Source of the DNA: JAFAFN01 sp963707555
GTDB lineage: Bacteria; Actinomycetota; Acidimicrobiia; Acidimicrobiales; Microtrichaceae
Assembly (NCBI GenBank): GCA_963707555.1
Contig: CAVPQM010000025.1
Coordinates: 1 to 64,000, forward strand
Length of the DNA: 64,000 nucleotides
Direction: 5' to 3'
Of the stretch, positions 24,950-33,209 are shown piece after piece. The position numbers and the translations under genes were made by a program. How positions within the stretch are numbered: the first letter of the stretch is position 1; the number at the start of each line of letters is the position of its first letter. The notes below the pieces were generated by a model. It worked only from the letters and a program-made list of their open reading frames with translations, had not been told where the DNA came from and did no database searches.

Positions 24950-26179
24950 ATGTCCACGATCGACCCGGCGGTCGAAGAGCTCGAGACCCTGCTCGACGGG
25001 GACGGGCCGGACCCCTATCCGGTGTACGCCAGACTCCGCGAGGAGGCTCCCGTCGCATGGAGCCCCGCGATGAACGCCTGGGTGGTGACCCGGTGGGACG
25101 ACGTGACCCGGGCGCTCGAGGACGAGGAGTACTTCGGTCCGCGCTTCGCCGAGAAGTCGAGCAGCGCCATCTACGGCCGCACGATCCTCCACATGAGCGG
25201 GACCGAGCACCGTCGCAAGGTGGCCATCCTGGCCAAGCGACTGCGCAGCCCCAAGCAGCTGCGCAGCGACCTGCGGGACCTGGTCGTGCAGCTCGTCGAG
25301 GGCTGCGGCGCCGAGGTGCCCGACGCGCCGGGTGTGGTCGACCTGAAGCAGGTGATGACCAGCATCGTGCCGCTCGAGGTCATCGGCGAGCTGATGGCGA
25401 TGCACGAGGCCACGGCGTTCCCCGACTGGTACCACAAGATCGTCGCCGCCAGCGTCTCGAACGTGCGTGGCGACGAGACGATCCACGCCCGGGGCCTCGC
25501 AGCACGTGAAGAGGTCTTCGAGTTCGTCACCCCGATGATCGACGAGAAGCGCGCCGAGCCGACCGACGACCTGCTCTCGGACCTGGTCTCGATGGAGTAC
25601 GAGGGCGAGCGCCTCACCGACGACGAGGTGCGCAGCTTCTGCGCCTTCCTGATGTCGGCGGGCATCGAGACCACCGACCGGGCGATGGTGAACCTGCTGG
25701 TCGAGCTGATCGAGGCGCCCGACCAGTGGCAGCTGCTGCGCGAGGAGCCGGAGCTGATCGTCTCGGCGGTGGCCGAGGGGCTCCGTCACCGACCGCCGGT
25801 GCACGGCGCCATCCGCGACGCCCGGCGCGACGTCGAGCTCAGCGGGGTCCGTATCGCTCCCGGCCAGCGCCTCTTCCTGGTCCTCGGCGCGGCCAACCAC
25901 GATCCGGCGGCGTTCGAGCGTCCCGACGACTTCGACGTGACGCGCTTCCGCGACAACGCGGATGCCCAGTTCACGAAGGTCGGACCGGAACGCTCCTTCG
26001 GTGGCGGCGTGCACACCTGCACCGGTTCGCTGCTCGCGAAGGTCGAGATGGCCGAGATGCTGCGCTACCTGCTCGAGCGCTTCGAGCGCATCGAGTTCGC
26101 GGACGGTCGTCCGAAGGACCACGGCTTCTACCTCCGCTCGCCCGGGTCGCTCGACGTCCGACTCCACGCGGCGTCATGA
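24950..26179 (+). CDS. cytochrome P450
   Basis: This intact 409-residue P450 has an I-helix FLMSAGIETTDRA with Gly-Ile-Glu-Thr-Thr (238-242), ExxR as EGLR (276-279), and a haem loop SFGGGVHTCTG with thiolate Cys357. ATG 24950 follows AGAAGGAGCGCTAC. It shares a four-gene operon with two SDRs and a SnoaL protein, all joined by ATGA overlaps, which suggests hydroxylation followed by oxidation of the new alcohol. It is distinct from the P450 at 15385 and has no adjacent ferredoxin. Confidence 0.92.
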   Translation: MSTIDPAVEELETLLDGDGPDPYPVYARLREEAPVAWSPAMNAWVVTRWDDVTRALEDEEYFGPRFAEKSSSAIYGRTILHMSGTEHRRKVAILAKRLRSPKQLRSDLRDLVVQLVEGCGAEVPDAPGVVDLKQVMTSIVPLEVIGELMAMHEATAFPDWYHKIVAASVSNVRGDETIHARGLAAREEVFEFVTPMIDEKRAEPTDDLLSDLVSMEYEGERLTDDEVRSFCAFLMSAGIETTDRAMVNLLVELIEAPDQWQLLREEPELIVSAVAEGLRHRPPVHGAIRDARRDVELSGVRIAPGQRLFLVLGAANHDPAAFERPDDFDVTRFRDNADAQFTKVGPERSFGGGVHTCTGSLLAKVEMAEMLRYLLERFERIEFADGRPKDHGFYLRSPGSLDVRLHAAS

Positions 26180-26961
26180 GCGGCCGCCTGGAGGGCAAGC
26201 GGGTCGTCGTCACCGGCGCCGCCTCGGGGCTCGGCCGCGGCGCGGCGCTGCGCTTCGCCGAGGAGGGCGCGCACGTCGCGTGCGTCGACCTGGACCTGGA
26301 CGCCGCGCAGTCGACCGCCTCGACGATCGTGGACGGCGGCGGGCGCTCGGTCGCACTCGCCGCGGACGTCTCGGACGAGACCTCCGTCGAGGCGATGACC
26401 GCCAGCGTCGTCGACCGGCTCGGCGGACTGGACGTCGTCTATGCGAACGCCGGCATCAACATCGTCGGCCGCGCCGCGGACGTCGCACTCGAGGACTGGT
26501 CCCGCGTCATCGCGGTGAACCTCACCGGCGTCTTCCTGACCGCCAAGCACGCCATCCGCCAGATGGTCGCCCAGCAGACGGGCGGCTCGGTGATCAACCA
26601 GGCGAGCATCGCCGCGCTGCGCGGGGCGAAGGCCGGCGCTGCGTACGCCGCGGCCAAGGGCGGCGTCGTGTCGATGAGTCGTCAGATGGCCGTCGACTAC
26701 GGCCCCGATGGCATCCGCGTCAACGTGGTCTGCCCGGGCACGGTGCCGACCCCGTTGGTGGACGCCACCTACGAGGCGCGCGCCGAGCTCTTCGGCGTGC
26801 CGAGCGAGGACGCCACCGCCGCCACCCTCGCCCGCCACCCGCTGGGCCGGATGGGGGAGCCGCGCGACATCGCGAACATCGCCCTGTTCCTGGCCAGCGA
26901 CGACTCGGCATGGGTCACGGGCGGCACGTTCATCTCAGACGGAGGGTTCACCGCCACATGA
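26176..26961 (+). CDS. short-chain dehydrogenase/reductase
   Basis: The 261-residue SDR has VVVTGAASGLGRGAALRFAE, LDVVYANAGINIVG, Tyr and Lys in AAYAAAKGGVV, and VVCPGTVPTPLV. The NAG motif is ANAG. The start ATG overlaps the P450 stop and the stop overlaps the next SDR. It closely resembles the neighbour (PGTVPTPLV in both), pointing to a tandem duplication. It likely oxidises an alcohol made by the P450. Confidence 0.9.
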   Translation: MSGRLEGKRVVVTGAASGLGRGAALRFAEEGAHVACVDLDLDAAQSTASTIVDGGGRSVALAADVSDETSVEAMTASVVDRLGGLDVVYANAGINIVGRAADVALEDWSRVIAVNLTGVFLTAKHAIRQMVAQQTGGSVINQASIAALRGAKAGAAYAAAKGGVVSMSRQMAVDYGPDGIRVNVVCPGTVPTPLVDATYEARAELFGVPSEDATAATLARHPLGRMGEPRDIANIALFLASDDSAWVTGGTFISDGGFTAT

Positions 26962-27755
26962 CCGGACGACTTCGAGGACAGCGCACGCTCATCACCGGCG
27001 CCGGCTCCGGCCTGGGCCGGACCGCCGCACTCCGGTTCGCGGAGGAAGGCGCGTCGGTCGCATGTCTCGATCGAGATCTGGACGCCGTCGAGGCGCTCGT
27101 CGAGGAGATCGCCGGCACGGGTGGCACCGCGCTCGCCCTGGCGGTGGACGTCAGCGACGAGGACTCGGTCGCCTCGGCCTGCGCCGCGACGGTGGACGCC
27201 TTCGGCGGACTCGACGTGTCGTTCGCGAACGCCGGCATCCCCGGTGTCGGCACGGGCGCCGACACGACGCTCGAGACCTGGGACCGCGTGCTCGGCGTGA
27301 TGCTCACCGGCGTCTTCCTCACCGACAAGTACGCGCTCCGCCAGATGATCTCGCAGGGCGCCGGCGGTTCGATCATCAACATGGCCAGCGTCGGTGGTCT
27401 CGTGGGTGTCCCGGGCATCGCCCCCTACGCGGCGGCCAAGGCCGGCGTGATCGGGCTGACGCGGCAGCTCGCCGCCGACTACGGACCGCAGTCGATCCGG
27501 GTGAACGCGATCTGCCCCGGCACGGTCCCCACGCCGCTCGTGCGCCAGACCTATGCCGAGCGCGGCGGCTTCGGGGTCGACACCGGCGAGTCGGTCGAGG
27601 AGACCCTCGAGATGCAGGCACGCCTGCGCTTCCCGCTGGGTCGCCTCGGTCGTGAGATCGACATCGCCGATGCGGCGGTCTTCCTCGCGAGCGACGAGTC
27701 GACGTGGATCACCGGCGTCGCGCTGCCCGTCGACGGCGGACAGACCGCCGTATGA
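26958..27755 (+). CDS. short-chain dehydrogenase/reductase (tandem paralogue)
   Basis: The 265-residue SDR has TLITGAGSGLGRTAALRFAE, LDVSFANAGIPGVG, Tyr and Lys in APYAAAKAGVI, and AICPGTVPTPLV. It is the sister of the preceding SDR, with the same ANAG and PGTVPTPLV stretches, but it has a longer insert after them (GGFGVDTGESVEETLEM). ATGA overlaps on both sides place it in the P450 operon. Confidence 0.9.
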   Translation: MTGRLRGQRTLITGAGSGLGRTAALRFAEEGASVACLDRDLDAVEALVEEIAGTGGTALALAVDVSDEDSVASACAATVDAFGGLDVSFANAGIPGVGTGADTTLETWDRVLGVMLTGVFLTDKYALRQMISQGAGGSIINMASVGGLVGVPGIAPYAAAKAGVIGLTRQLAADYGPQSIRVNAICPGTVPTPLVRQTYAERGGFGVDTGESVEETLEMQARLRFPLGRLGREIDIADAAVFLASDESTWITGVALPVDGGQTAV

Positions 27756-28288
27756 CGGCGAAGGACGACGACCTCGCCGGCCAGGTCCGGGCGCTCACCG
27801 ACCGCGAAGAGCTGCGCGAGCTGCACCTGCGCTACTCGATGGCGATCGACGACCGTCGCATCGACGACCTCGTGGAGTGCTTCGCTCCGGAGGGTCAGCT
27901 CGGCCACAACGACGCGGCGGTGTCGGGACGGGCCGCGATCGCGGAGTTCTACACCGAGCGGCTCAGCCGCTACGGACCGACCTTCCACTACCCCCACGGG
28001 TCGCTGTACGAGATCGACGGCGACGTCGCCACCGGGACGATCCTCGGTCACAGCGAGCTCGCCATCGACGGCGAGATGTTCCAGGTCGCCCTGCGCTACC
28101 TCGACGACTACGCCCGTGACGGCCGGTGGATGATCGCCCGTCGTCGCATCGCCACGTTGTACTTCTCGCCGGTCGCGGATCTCCCCGGGATCTTCGGCGA
28201 TGAGCTCCGGCTCCGCTGGCCCGGTGCGCCGCGGCGAGCGGACCTCCCCGAGGGCGAGGCGTCGTGGATCGAGTTCCACGAGCGCTGA
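27752..28288 (+). CDS. SnoaL-like / NTF2-fold protein
   Basis: The 178-residue protein with intact frame has LRELHLRYSMAIDDRRIDDL, FHYPHGSLYEIDGDVATG, ALRYLDDYARDGRWMIARRR and a C-terminal LRLRWPGAPRRADLPEG. It is a paralogue of the genes at 14568 and 49108 (same RYSMAIDD/RYGMAVDD start and WPG...ADLP end). The fold holds small dehydratases, isomerases and cyclases. All three copies end catabolic or transport operons. The exact reaction is unknown. Confidence 0.85.
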   Translation: MTAKDDDLAGQVRALTDREELRELHLRYSMAIDDRRIDDLVECFAPEGQLGHNDAAVSGRAAIAEFYTERLSRYGPTFHYPHGSLYEIDGDVATGTILGHSELAIDGEMFQVALRYLDDYARDGRWMIARRRIATLYFSPVADLPGIFGDELRLRWPGAPRRADLPEGEASWIEFHER

Positions 28289-28343
28289 GCCGGTCGGTGC
28301 GCCGAGATGCGGCGCCGTCAGTGTGAATCTCGACACACCGAAT

Positions 28344-28368
28344 AATTCATGATTATGATACGAATAGA
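28344..28368 (+). promoter_or_regulatory. operator/promoter before the Liv operon (shared element)
   Basis: ATTCATG, then ATTATGATACG, then AATAGAT. It lies 28 bases before GTG 28396, the same distance as the 38565 copy from its gene. Confidence 0.6.
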
Positions 28369-28395
28369 TGTCCGACACGACTCCTGGAGGTCGAA

Positions 28396-29634
28396 GTGGC
28401 AGTAGGAAGACGAGTGATGGCTGGACTGGCGATCATCACCCTTGTGGGGATGTCCGCGTGTGCAGCAGACGACGAGGCGGCTGACACCGACACCGGTGGT
28501 GGCACCGATTCCGGGCCCTGCGTGAACGGCCCGGGCGTGACCGACACGTCGATCAAGTTCGGCGGATCTCTGCCGTTGAGCGGCCCCTCCGCCACCCTGG
28601 GCGAGGAGCAGCTCGACGCCCAGGAAGCGTTCATCGAGATGGTGAACGAGGACGGCGGCATCAACGGCCGCAAGCTCGAGCTCGTGGTCCAGGACAGCGT
28701 GAACGACCCGCAGAAGGACGTCACCAACATCCAGTACCTGCTCGAGACCGAGAAGGTCTTCGGCATCTGGGGCTCGTTCGGCTCGGCCAACGCCGTCGCC
28801 ATCGCGCCGATCACCACTGCGGCCGGCGCGCCGTACCTGTTCCCGTACGCGAACAGCACGCCGCTGACCGATCCGGTCCGGCCCCACGTGTTCTCGATCG
28901 CCACGACGAACCTGCTGCAGACGACCGCGATCGGCAACTTCATGGCCGAGAACGAGCCGTTCAAGGGCCGCAAGGTCGCCGTCATGACGATCGCGTCGCC
29001 CGACGGTGAGGAGACGACCCAGGGCTTCAAGGACAGCGCCGTGGGCGACGACATCGTGGCCGACATGAACTACGAGCGTGGCTCGGTGACGTTCAAGGCG
29101 CAGCTGCTCACCGCCAAGGAGGCCGGCGCCGGTGTCATGTACGCCGGTGTGACCGACGCGCAGTTCGCGAAGCTGCTCTCCGAGGCCAACGAGCTCGGCA
29201 TGAACCCCGGCAAGGACGTGATCTTCATCCCGGCCGCCGGCGGCGTCAGCACCAAGGTGTTCGAGCTCGCTCCCGGTCTGGTCAACGGCAACTGGGGTGG
29301 CGTGTTCTTCGACTCGCCCACGTCGACCGAACCCGGCATGACCGAGCTGCGTGACACCGTGACGGCCTACAAGCCCGACGCGTCGATCGGCACCGCGGCG
29401 ACGATCTCGTGGGTCGGCGGCCTGGTGCTGCGCGAGGCCCTCGAGAACGCCGGCGACTGCGTCAACGCCGACACGCTCTCCGCCGAGATCGAGAAGCTCA
29501 AGGACTTCGACACCGGCGGTCTCACCGCTCCGCTGACCTTCACCGAGGACGACCACCTGGGCAACCAGTCGGTGCAGCTCCTCGAGGCCGAGGGCGACGA
29601 GTGGGTCAAGGTCGGGGACTGGATCAAGGGCTGA
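28396..29634 (+). CDS. branched-chain-type ABC transporter substrate-binding lipoprotein (LivJ-like)
   Basis: The 412-residue precursor has lipobox VGMSAC with Cys22, then a type I binding fold (IKFGGSLPLSGPSATLGEEQ, NEDGGINGRKLELVVQDSVN, GIWGSFGSANAVAIAPI). It heads a complete importer: LivH, LivMG fusion and LivF follow. The start GTG follows CTGGAGGTCGAA. The close paralogue at 16782 lacks a transporter of its own. The ligand is unknown; the catabolic context argues against a simple amino acid. Confidence 0.92.
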   Translation: MAVGRRVMAGLAIITLVGMSACAADDEAADTDTGGGTDSGPCVNGPGVTDTSIKFGGSLPLSGPSATLGEEQLDAQEAFIEMVNEDGGINGRKLELVVQDSVNDPQKDVTNIQYLLETEKVFGIWGSFGSANAVAIAPITTAAGAPYLFPYANSTPLTDPVRPHVFSIATTNLLQTTAIGNFMAENEPFKGRKVAVMTIASPDGEETTQGFKDSAVGDDIVADMNYERGSVTFKAQLLTAKEAGAGVMYAGVTDAQFAKLLSEANELGMNPGKDVIFIPAAGGVSTKVFELAPGLVNGNWGGVFFDSPTSTEPGMTELRDTVTAYKPDASIGTAATISWVGGLVLREALENAGDCVNADTLSAEIEKLKDFDTGGLTAPLTFTEDDHLGNQSVQLLEAEGDEWVKVGDWIKG

Positions 29635-29673
29635 CGCCCACCACGTCCTGACCGGGCCGACAACGCAGATGGA

Positions 29674-29705
29674 CGACCGGCGGTGCCCCCCCGCACCGCC
29701 GGTCG
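29674..29705 (+). other. intercistronic hairpin between livJ-like and livH-like genes
   Basis: The perfect 13-bp arms CGACCGGCGGTGC and GCACCGCCGGTCG enclose a C6 loop. It lies 39 bases after the binding-protein stop and 22 bases before the permease start. Such hairpins commonly cap or stabilise the abundant binding-protein message and let only part of transcription continue. Confidence 0.6.
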
Positions 29706-29727
29706 ACCGTTCGATCGGAGGAACAAG

Positions 29728-30606
29728 GTGTCCAACATCATCCAGCTGTTGATCGTCGGCGTGGAGAACGGTCTGGCCTACGGGCTGATCGCGCTCTCCA
29801 TCGCACTGATCTTCAAGACGGCAGCAGTGGTGAACTTCGCCCAGGGGACGCTCGCCGCGCTCTCGGGGTTCATGACCTACTGGTTCATCTCGAACTGGAA
29901 CCTGCCCTGGGGACTCGGAGCGCTCGCCGCGCTGGCCGCGACCTTCCTGCTGGGCATCGTCATCGAACGGCTGGCCGTACGCCCGCTGCTCGGTTCGGGG
30001 TTCTTCGCGATCGTCATCGCCACGCTCGCCCTGGACAGCTTCTTCGCCAACTTCACCGAGCGGGTGTTCGGTCCGAACCCGATCCCCTTCCCGCCGCCCA
30101 TCGCCGGCACCGCCATCGACTCCGGCGGCGTCCGCCTGAGCTGGTGGTCGGTCGTGATCATGGTCGTCGTGATCCTCGTGCTGCTCGCGGTGCGGCACCT
30201 GATCCAGAACACCGAGCTCGGCCTCGCGATGCGTGCCTTCGCCGATGACCGCGACACCGTCGAGCTCATGGGCGTGCCGAACGCCGCGGTGTCACGGATG
30301 ACCTGGGCGCTGTCCACGACGGTCGGAGGTGTGGTCGGCATCGTGCTCGCCCCCATCCTCTTCCTCTCGGTGGGCTACATGGAGCCCTCCTTCATCAACG
30401 GACTCACCGCTGCAGTCCTCGGCGGCCTCACCAGCATGGGCGGCAGCGTGCTCGGCGGACTCTTCGTCGGCCTCATCGAGGCCTTCTCGATCCGCTACGC
30501 ACCGCGTGCCCTCACCGCGGCACTGCCGCTCCTGATCGTGCTGGTGATCCTCCTGGTCCGTCCGAACGGCTTGTTCACCCGAGCCAAGAGCAACGAGCGG
30601 GTATGA
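29728..30606 (+). CDS. branched-chain-type ABC permease (LivH-like)
   Basis: The 292-residue membrane protein has about eight hydrophobic helices and the family signatures ENGLAYGLIALSIALIFKTA and VNFAQGTLAALSGFM at the N-terminus, MRAFADDRDTVELMGVPNAA (the loop contacting the ATPase) and FINGLTAAVLGGLTSMGG. I chose GTG 29728, which follows GGAGGAACAAG. It overlaps the LivMG fusion as ATGA. Confidence 0.9.
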   Translation: MSNIIQLLIVGVENGLAYGLIALSIALIFKTAAVVNFAQGTLAALSGFMTYWFISNWNLPWGLGALAALAATFLLGIVIERLAVRPLLGSGFFAIVIATLALDSFFANFTERVFGPNPIPFPPPIAGTAIDSGGVRLSWWSVVIMVVVILVLLAVRHLIQNTELGLAMRAFADDRDTVELMGVPNAAVSRMTWALSTTVGGVVGIVLAPILFLSVGYMEPSFINGLTAAVLGGLTSMGGSVLGGLFVGLIEAFSIRYAPRALTAALPLLIVLVILLVRPNGLFTRAKSNERV

Positions 30607-32438
30607 CTCCTTCCACCGATTCCGTCACGACCGCCACCGACACGTCGGGTGCCGCACCGAGCAGCGCGCCGGTCTGGTGGCACCGCATGCTCCGACCCTC
30701 GGACCTCGCGATCGTCCTGGGCGTCGCCGGCGCGCTGATGCTCGCGCCGTCGCTCAGCCAGTACCGGATCGTCTTCGCCTTCATCTGTGCGTACACGATC
30801 GTCGGCCTCGGGTTGGTCCTGCTCTTCGGAGCGGGTGGCCAGATCTCCCTCGGTCAGGCGATGTTCTTCGCCGTCGGCGCGTTGACCGCGGGCAACCTCA
30901 CGAGTCGCACCCAGCTGGGGCTCGAGGCCGAGATACCGCTCGCGATCCTCATCGGCTTCGGCATCGGCGTGCTCGTCGGACTGCCATCGTTGAGGGTCGG
31001 CGGCCTGTACCTGGCGATCGCCACGTTGGCGCTCAACTTCGCCGGTCAGCAGCTCCTGATGGAGATCCCCTCGGTGTCCGGCGGAGGCGCCGGTCTCACC
31101 TCGGGGCCGCTGCGTCTCTTCGGCAGCACCCTGACCGATCCGATGGCGCTGGTCAGCGTCTCGGTCGTACTGGTCGGGCTCGCGATCTGGATCACGATCA
31201 ACCTGATGTGCGGCCGCACCGGTCGGCGCCTGAACGCCCTGCGCACCTCCGAGAGCGCGGCAGCGGCGATCGGCGCGATCAGCCTCGGACGTCTGAAGCT
31301 CGTCGCCTTCGGCATCAGCGCCGCGTTCGCAGCGGTGGGCGGCGTCATCTACATGCACGCCATCGGCTACGTGAACCCGCAGAACTTCAGCATCGACCTG
31401 TCGATCCAGTTCCTCCTGCTGGTCGTGATCGGCGGGGCGCGACGCAGCGCCGGTGCCCTCATCGGTGCCGCGTTCGTGCTGGGGATGCCGGAGTTCTTCC
31501 GTGGCGTGCAGGCCTACGAGGGCATGCTCTACGGAGCGATCCTGCTGCTGCTGGTGATCTTCTTCCCCGACGGACTCGTCGGGATCGCCGAACGTGTCGG
31601 CCACCTGCTGGGGCGTCTCCGCAAGGGTGCTCGCACCGTCTCGGCCCCGGTCGTGCCGTCCGAGCCGTTCGAGGGTGAACCCGGCGCCGCGCTGCACCTC
31701 GACCAGGTCCGCGTGGCCTTCGGTGGCCTGGTGGCGGTGCACGAGGTCAGCCTCGAGATCCCGCCGGGTCAGGTCCTCGGCCTGCTCGGCCCGAACGGTG
31801 CGGGCAAGACGACCCTCTTCAACGCGATCAGCGGGTTGGTCACCGCCGAAGGTGCGGTGAACCTCGACGGTGAGGACCTCACCTCGCGCAGCGTCCGCGG
31901 TCGCGCCATGGTCGGTGTGGGACGGACGTTCCAGAACCTGAACCTCCACGAGGACCGCAGCGTCATCGAGCACCTGATGCTCGGCATGGACCGTGAGCTG
32001 AAGTACCACCCGCTCAGCGAGTCGTTCCGAGCCCCGTGGGCCGTCAAGGCCGACGAGCAGATCCGCATCGCCAGCCTCCAGCTGCTCGCGGAGATGGAGC
32101 TCGACCAGTACGCGTATGCGACGGTCGAGGACCTGCCCTACGGCGTGCAGAAGCGGGTCGACGTGGCCCGCGCGCTGGCGACCCGACCGAAGCTCCTGCT
32201 GCTCGACGAGCCGGCGGCCGGCCTGCCGACCGCCGAGGCGTCGCAGATGATCGAACAGGTCCTGCGCATGACCCGTCGGACCGGCACCACGGTGGTGATC
32301 ATCGAGCACAACGTCGAGCTGGTGGCATCGGTCGCCGACCGCGTGGTCGTGCTCGACGCCGGTCGTGTGATCGCCGACGGGACGCCCGAATCAGCCATGA
32401 ACGACCCGCTGGTCATCGCGGCGTACCTGGGAGTGTGA
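30603..32438 (+). CDS. LivM-LivG fusion: ABC permease and ATPase in one protein
   Basis: This is an intact 611-residue protein. Residues 30-345 form a LivM-type permease (LGLVLLFGAGGQISLGQAMF, VGLPSLRVGGLYLAIATLAL). A linker at 345-365 joins it to a LivG-type ATPase with Walker A GPNGAGKTT near 397, a variant signature LPYGVQKRVDVARAL near 513 instead of LSYGQQRR, Walker B LLLLDEPAAGL near 532, and the switch His in VVIIEHN. Permease-ATPase fusions of this kind occur in actinobacterial Liv systems. The frame is continuous, so the fusion is not a sequence error. Confidence 0.9.
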   Translation: MTPSTDSVTTATDTSGAAPSSAPVWWHRMLRPSDLAIVLGVAGALMLAPSLSQYRIVFAFICAYTIVGLGLVLLFGAGGQISLGQAMFFAVGALTAGNLTSRTQLGLEAEIPLAILIGFGIGVLVGLPSLRVGGLYLAIATLALNFAGQQLLMEIPSVSGGGAGLTSGPLRLFGSTLTDPMALVSVSVVLVGLAIWITINLMCGRTGRRLNALRTSESAAAAIGAISLGRLKLVAFGISAAFAAVGGVIYMHAIGYVNPQNFSIDLSIQFLLLVVIGGARRSAGALIGAAFVLGMPEFFRGVQAYEGMLYGAILLLLVIFFPDGLVGIAERVGHLLGRLRKGARTVSAPVVPSEPFEGEPGAALHLDQVRVAFGGLVAVHEVSLEIPPGQVLGLLGPNGAGKTTLFNAISGLVTAEGAVNLDGEDLTSRSVRGRAMVGVGRTFQNLNLHEDRSVIEHLMLGMDRELKYHPLSESFRAPWAVKADEQIRIASLQLLAEMELDQYAYATVEDLPYGVQKRVDVARALATRPKLLLLDEPAAGLPTAEASQMIEQVLRMTRRTGTTVVIIEHNVELVASVADRVVVLDAGRVIADGTPESAMNDPLVIAAYLGV

Positions 32439-32440
32439 CG

Positions 32441-33169
32441 ATGAACAGCGAGGGCCTCCGGATCGACGACCTGCGGGTCGGCTACAACAAGAACGAGGTG
32501 ATCCACGGGATCACGATCGACGTCCCGCTCGGCACGAAGGTCGCACTGCTCGGGGCGAACGGCGCCGGCAAGACGACCCTGCTGCGCACGGTCTCGGGCC
32601 AGCTCAAGCCGAGGTCCGGATCGATCTCGTGGCAGGGCGAAGGGCTCGGTGGCAGCTCCGCCGCAGCGGTGGCCCGCACCGGAGTGGTGCAGGTGCCCGA
32701 AGGTCGGAAGGTCTTCCCGAACCTGACGGTGCTCGAGAACCTGACGATCGCCGCCTACCGCCGTCGGGCCGGCCTCGACGACCGGCTCCAGCGGGTCTTC
32801 ACCGCGTTCCCGATCCTCGAGGAGCGCTCCAGCCAGGCGGCGGGACTCCTGAGCGGCGGCCAGCAGCAGATGCTGGCGCTCGGTCGGGCGATCGTGGCCG
32901 AGCCGAAGCTGCTGCTGCTCGACGAGATGTCGTTGGGTCTGGCACCGATCCTCGTCAAGGAGTTCTACGCGACGCTCACCACGCTCTTCAGCGACGACCT
33001 CACGATGTTGATCGTCGAGCAGAACGCCAAGATGGCGCTGAGCGTCGCGGACCACATCTACGTGCTCCGCAACGGCGAGATCGCGATGGAGGGCCCGGCG
33101 GCGACGTTCCTCGAGAACGAGGAGCTCCTCCACGAGGCCTATCTCGGAGTGCCCACCGCGAAGGGGTGA
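32441..33169 (+). CDS. branched-chain-type ABC transporter ATPase (LivF-like)
   Basis: The 242-residue ATPase has Walker A GANGAGKTT near residue 39, Q-loop VVQVPEGRKVFPNLTV, signature LLSGGQQQMLALGRA near 138, Walker B LLLLDEMSLGLAP and the switch His region LIVEQN. The PEGRxVF and LLEAYLG-like (LLHEAYLGV) motifs are typical of LivF. A GTG at 32435 (V-T-M) overlaps the previous stop as GTGA and could be the real start. Confidence 0.9.
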   Translation: MNSEGLRIDDLRVGYNKNEVIHGITIDVPLGTKVALLGANGAGKTTLLRTVSGQLKPRSGSISWQGEGLGGSSAAAVARTGVVQVPEGRKVFPNLTVLENLTIAAYRRRAGLDDRLQRVFTAFPILEERSSQAAGLLSGGQQQMLALGRAIVAEPKLLLLDEMSLGLAPILVKEFYATLTTLFSDDLTMLIVEQNAKMALSVADHIYVLRNGEIAMEGPAATFLENEELLHEAYLGVPTAKG

Positions 33170-33209
33170 CGACAGGTGCGCCCGCGGGGTGGACCAGAGG
33201 GGTGATGAC

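Noticed and set aside
24149..26167. 672-residue minus-strand frame covering the P450
   Set aside because: Only its last 174 residues (from ATG 24673) form a CMD-like protein; the rest is antisense to the P450 operon.
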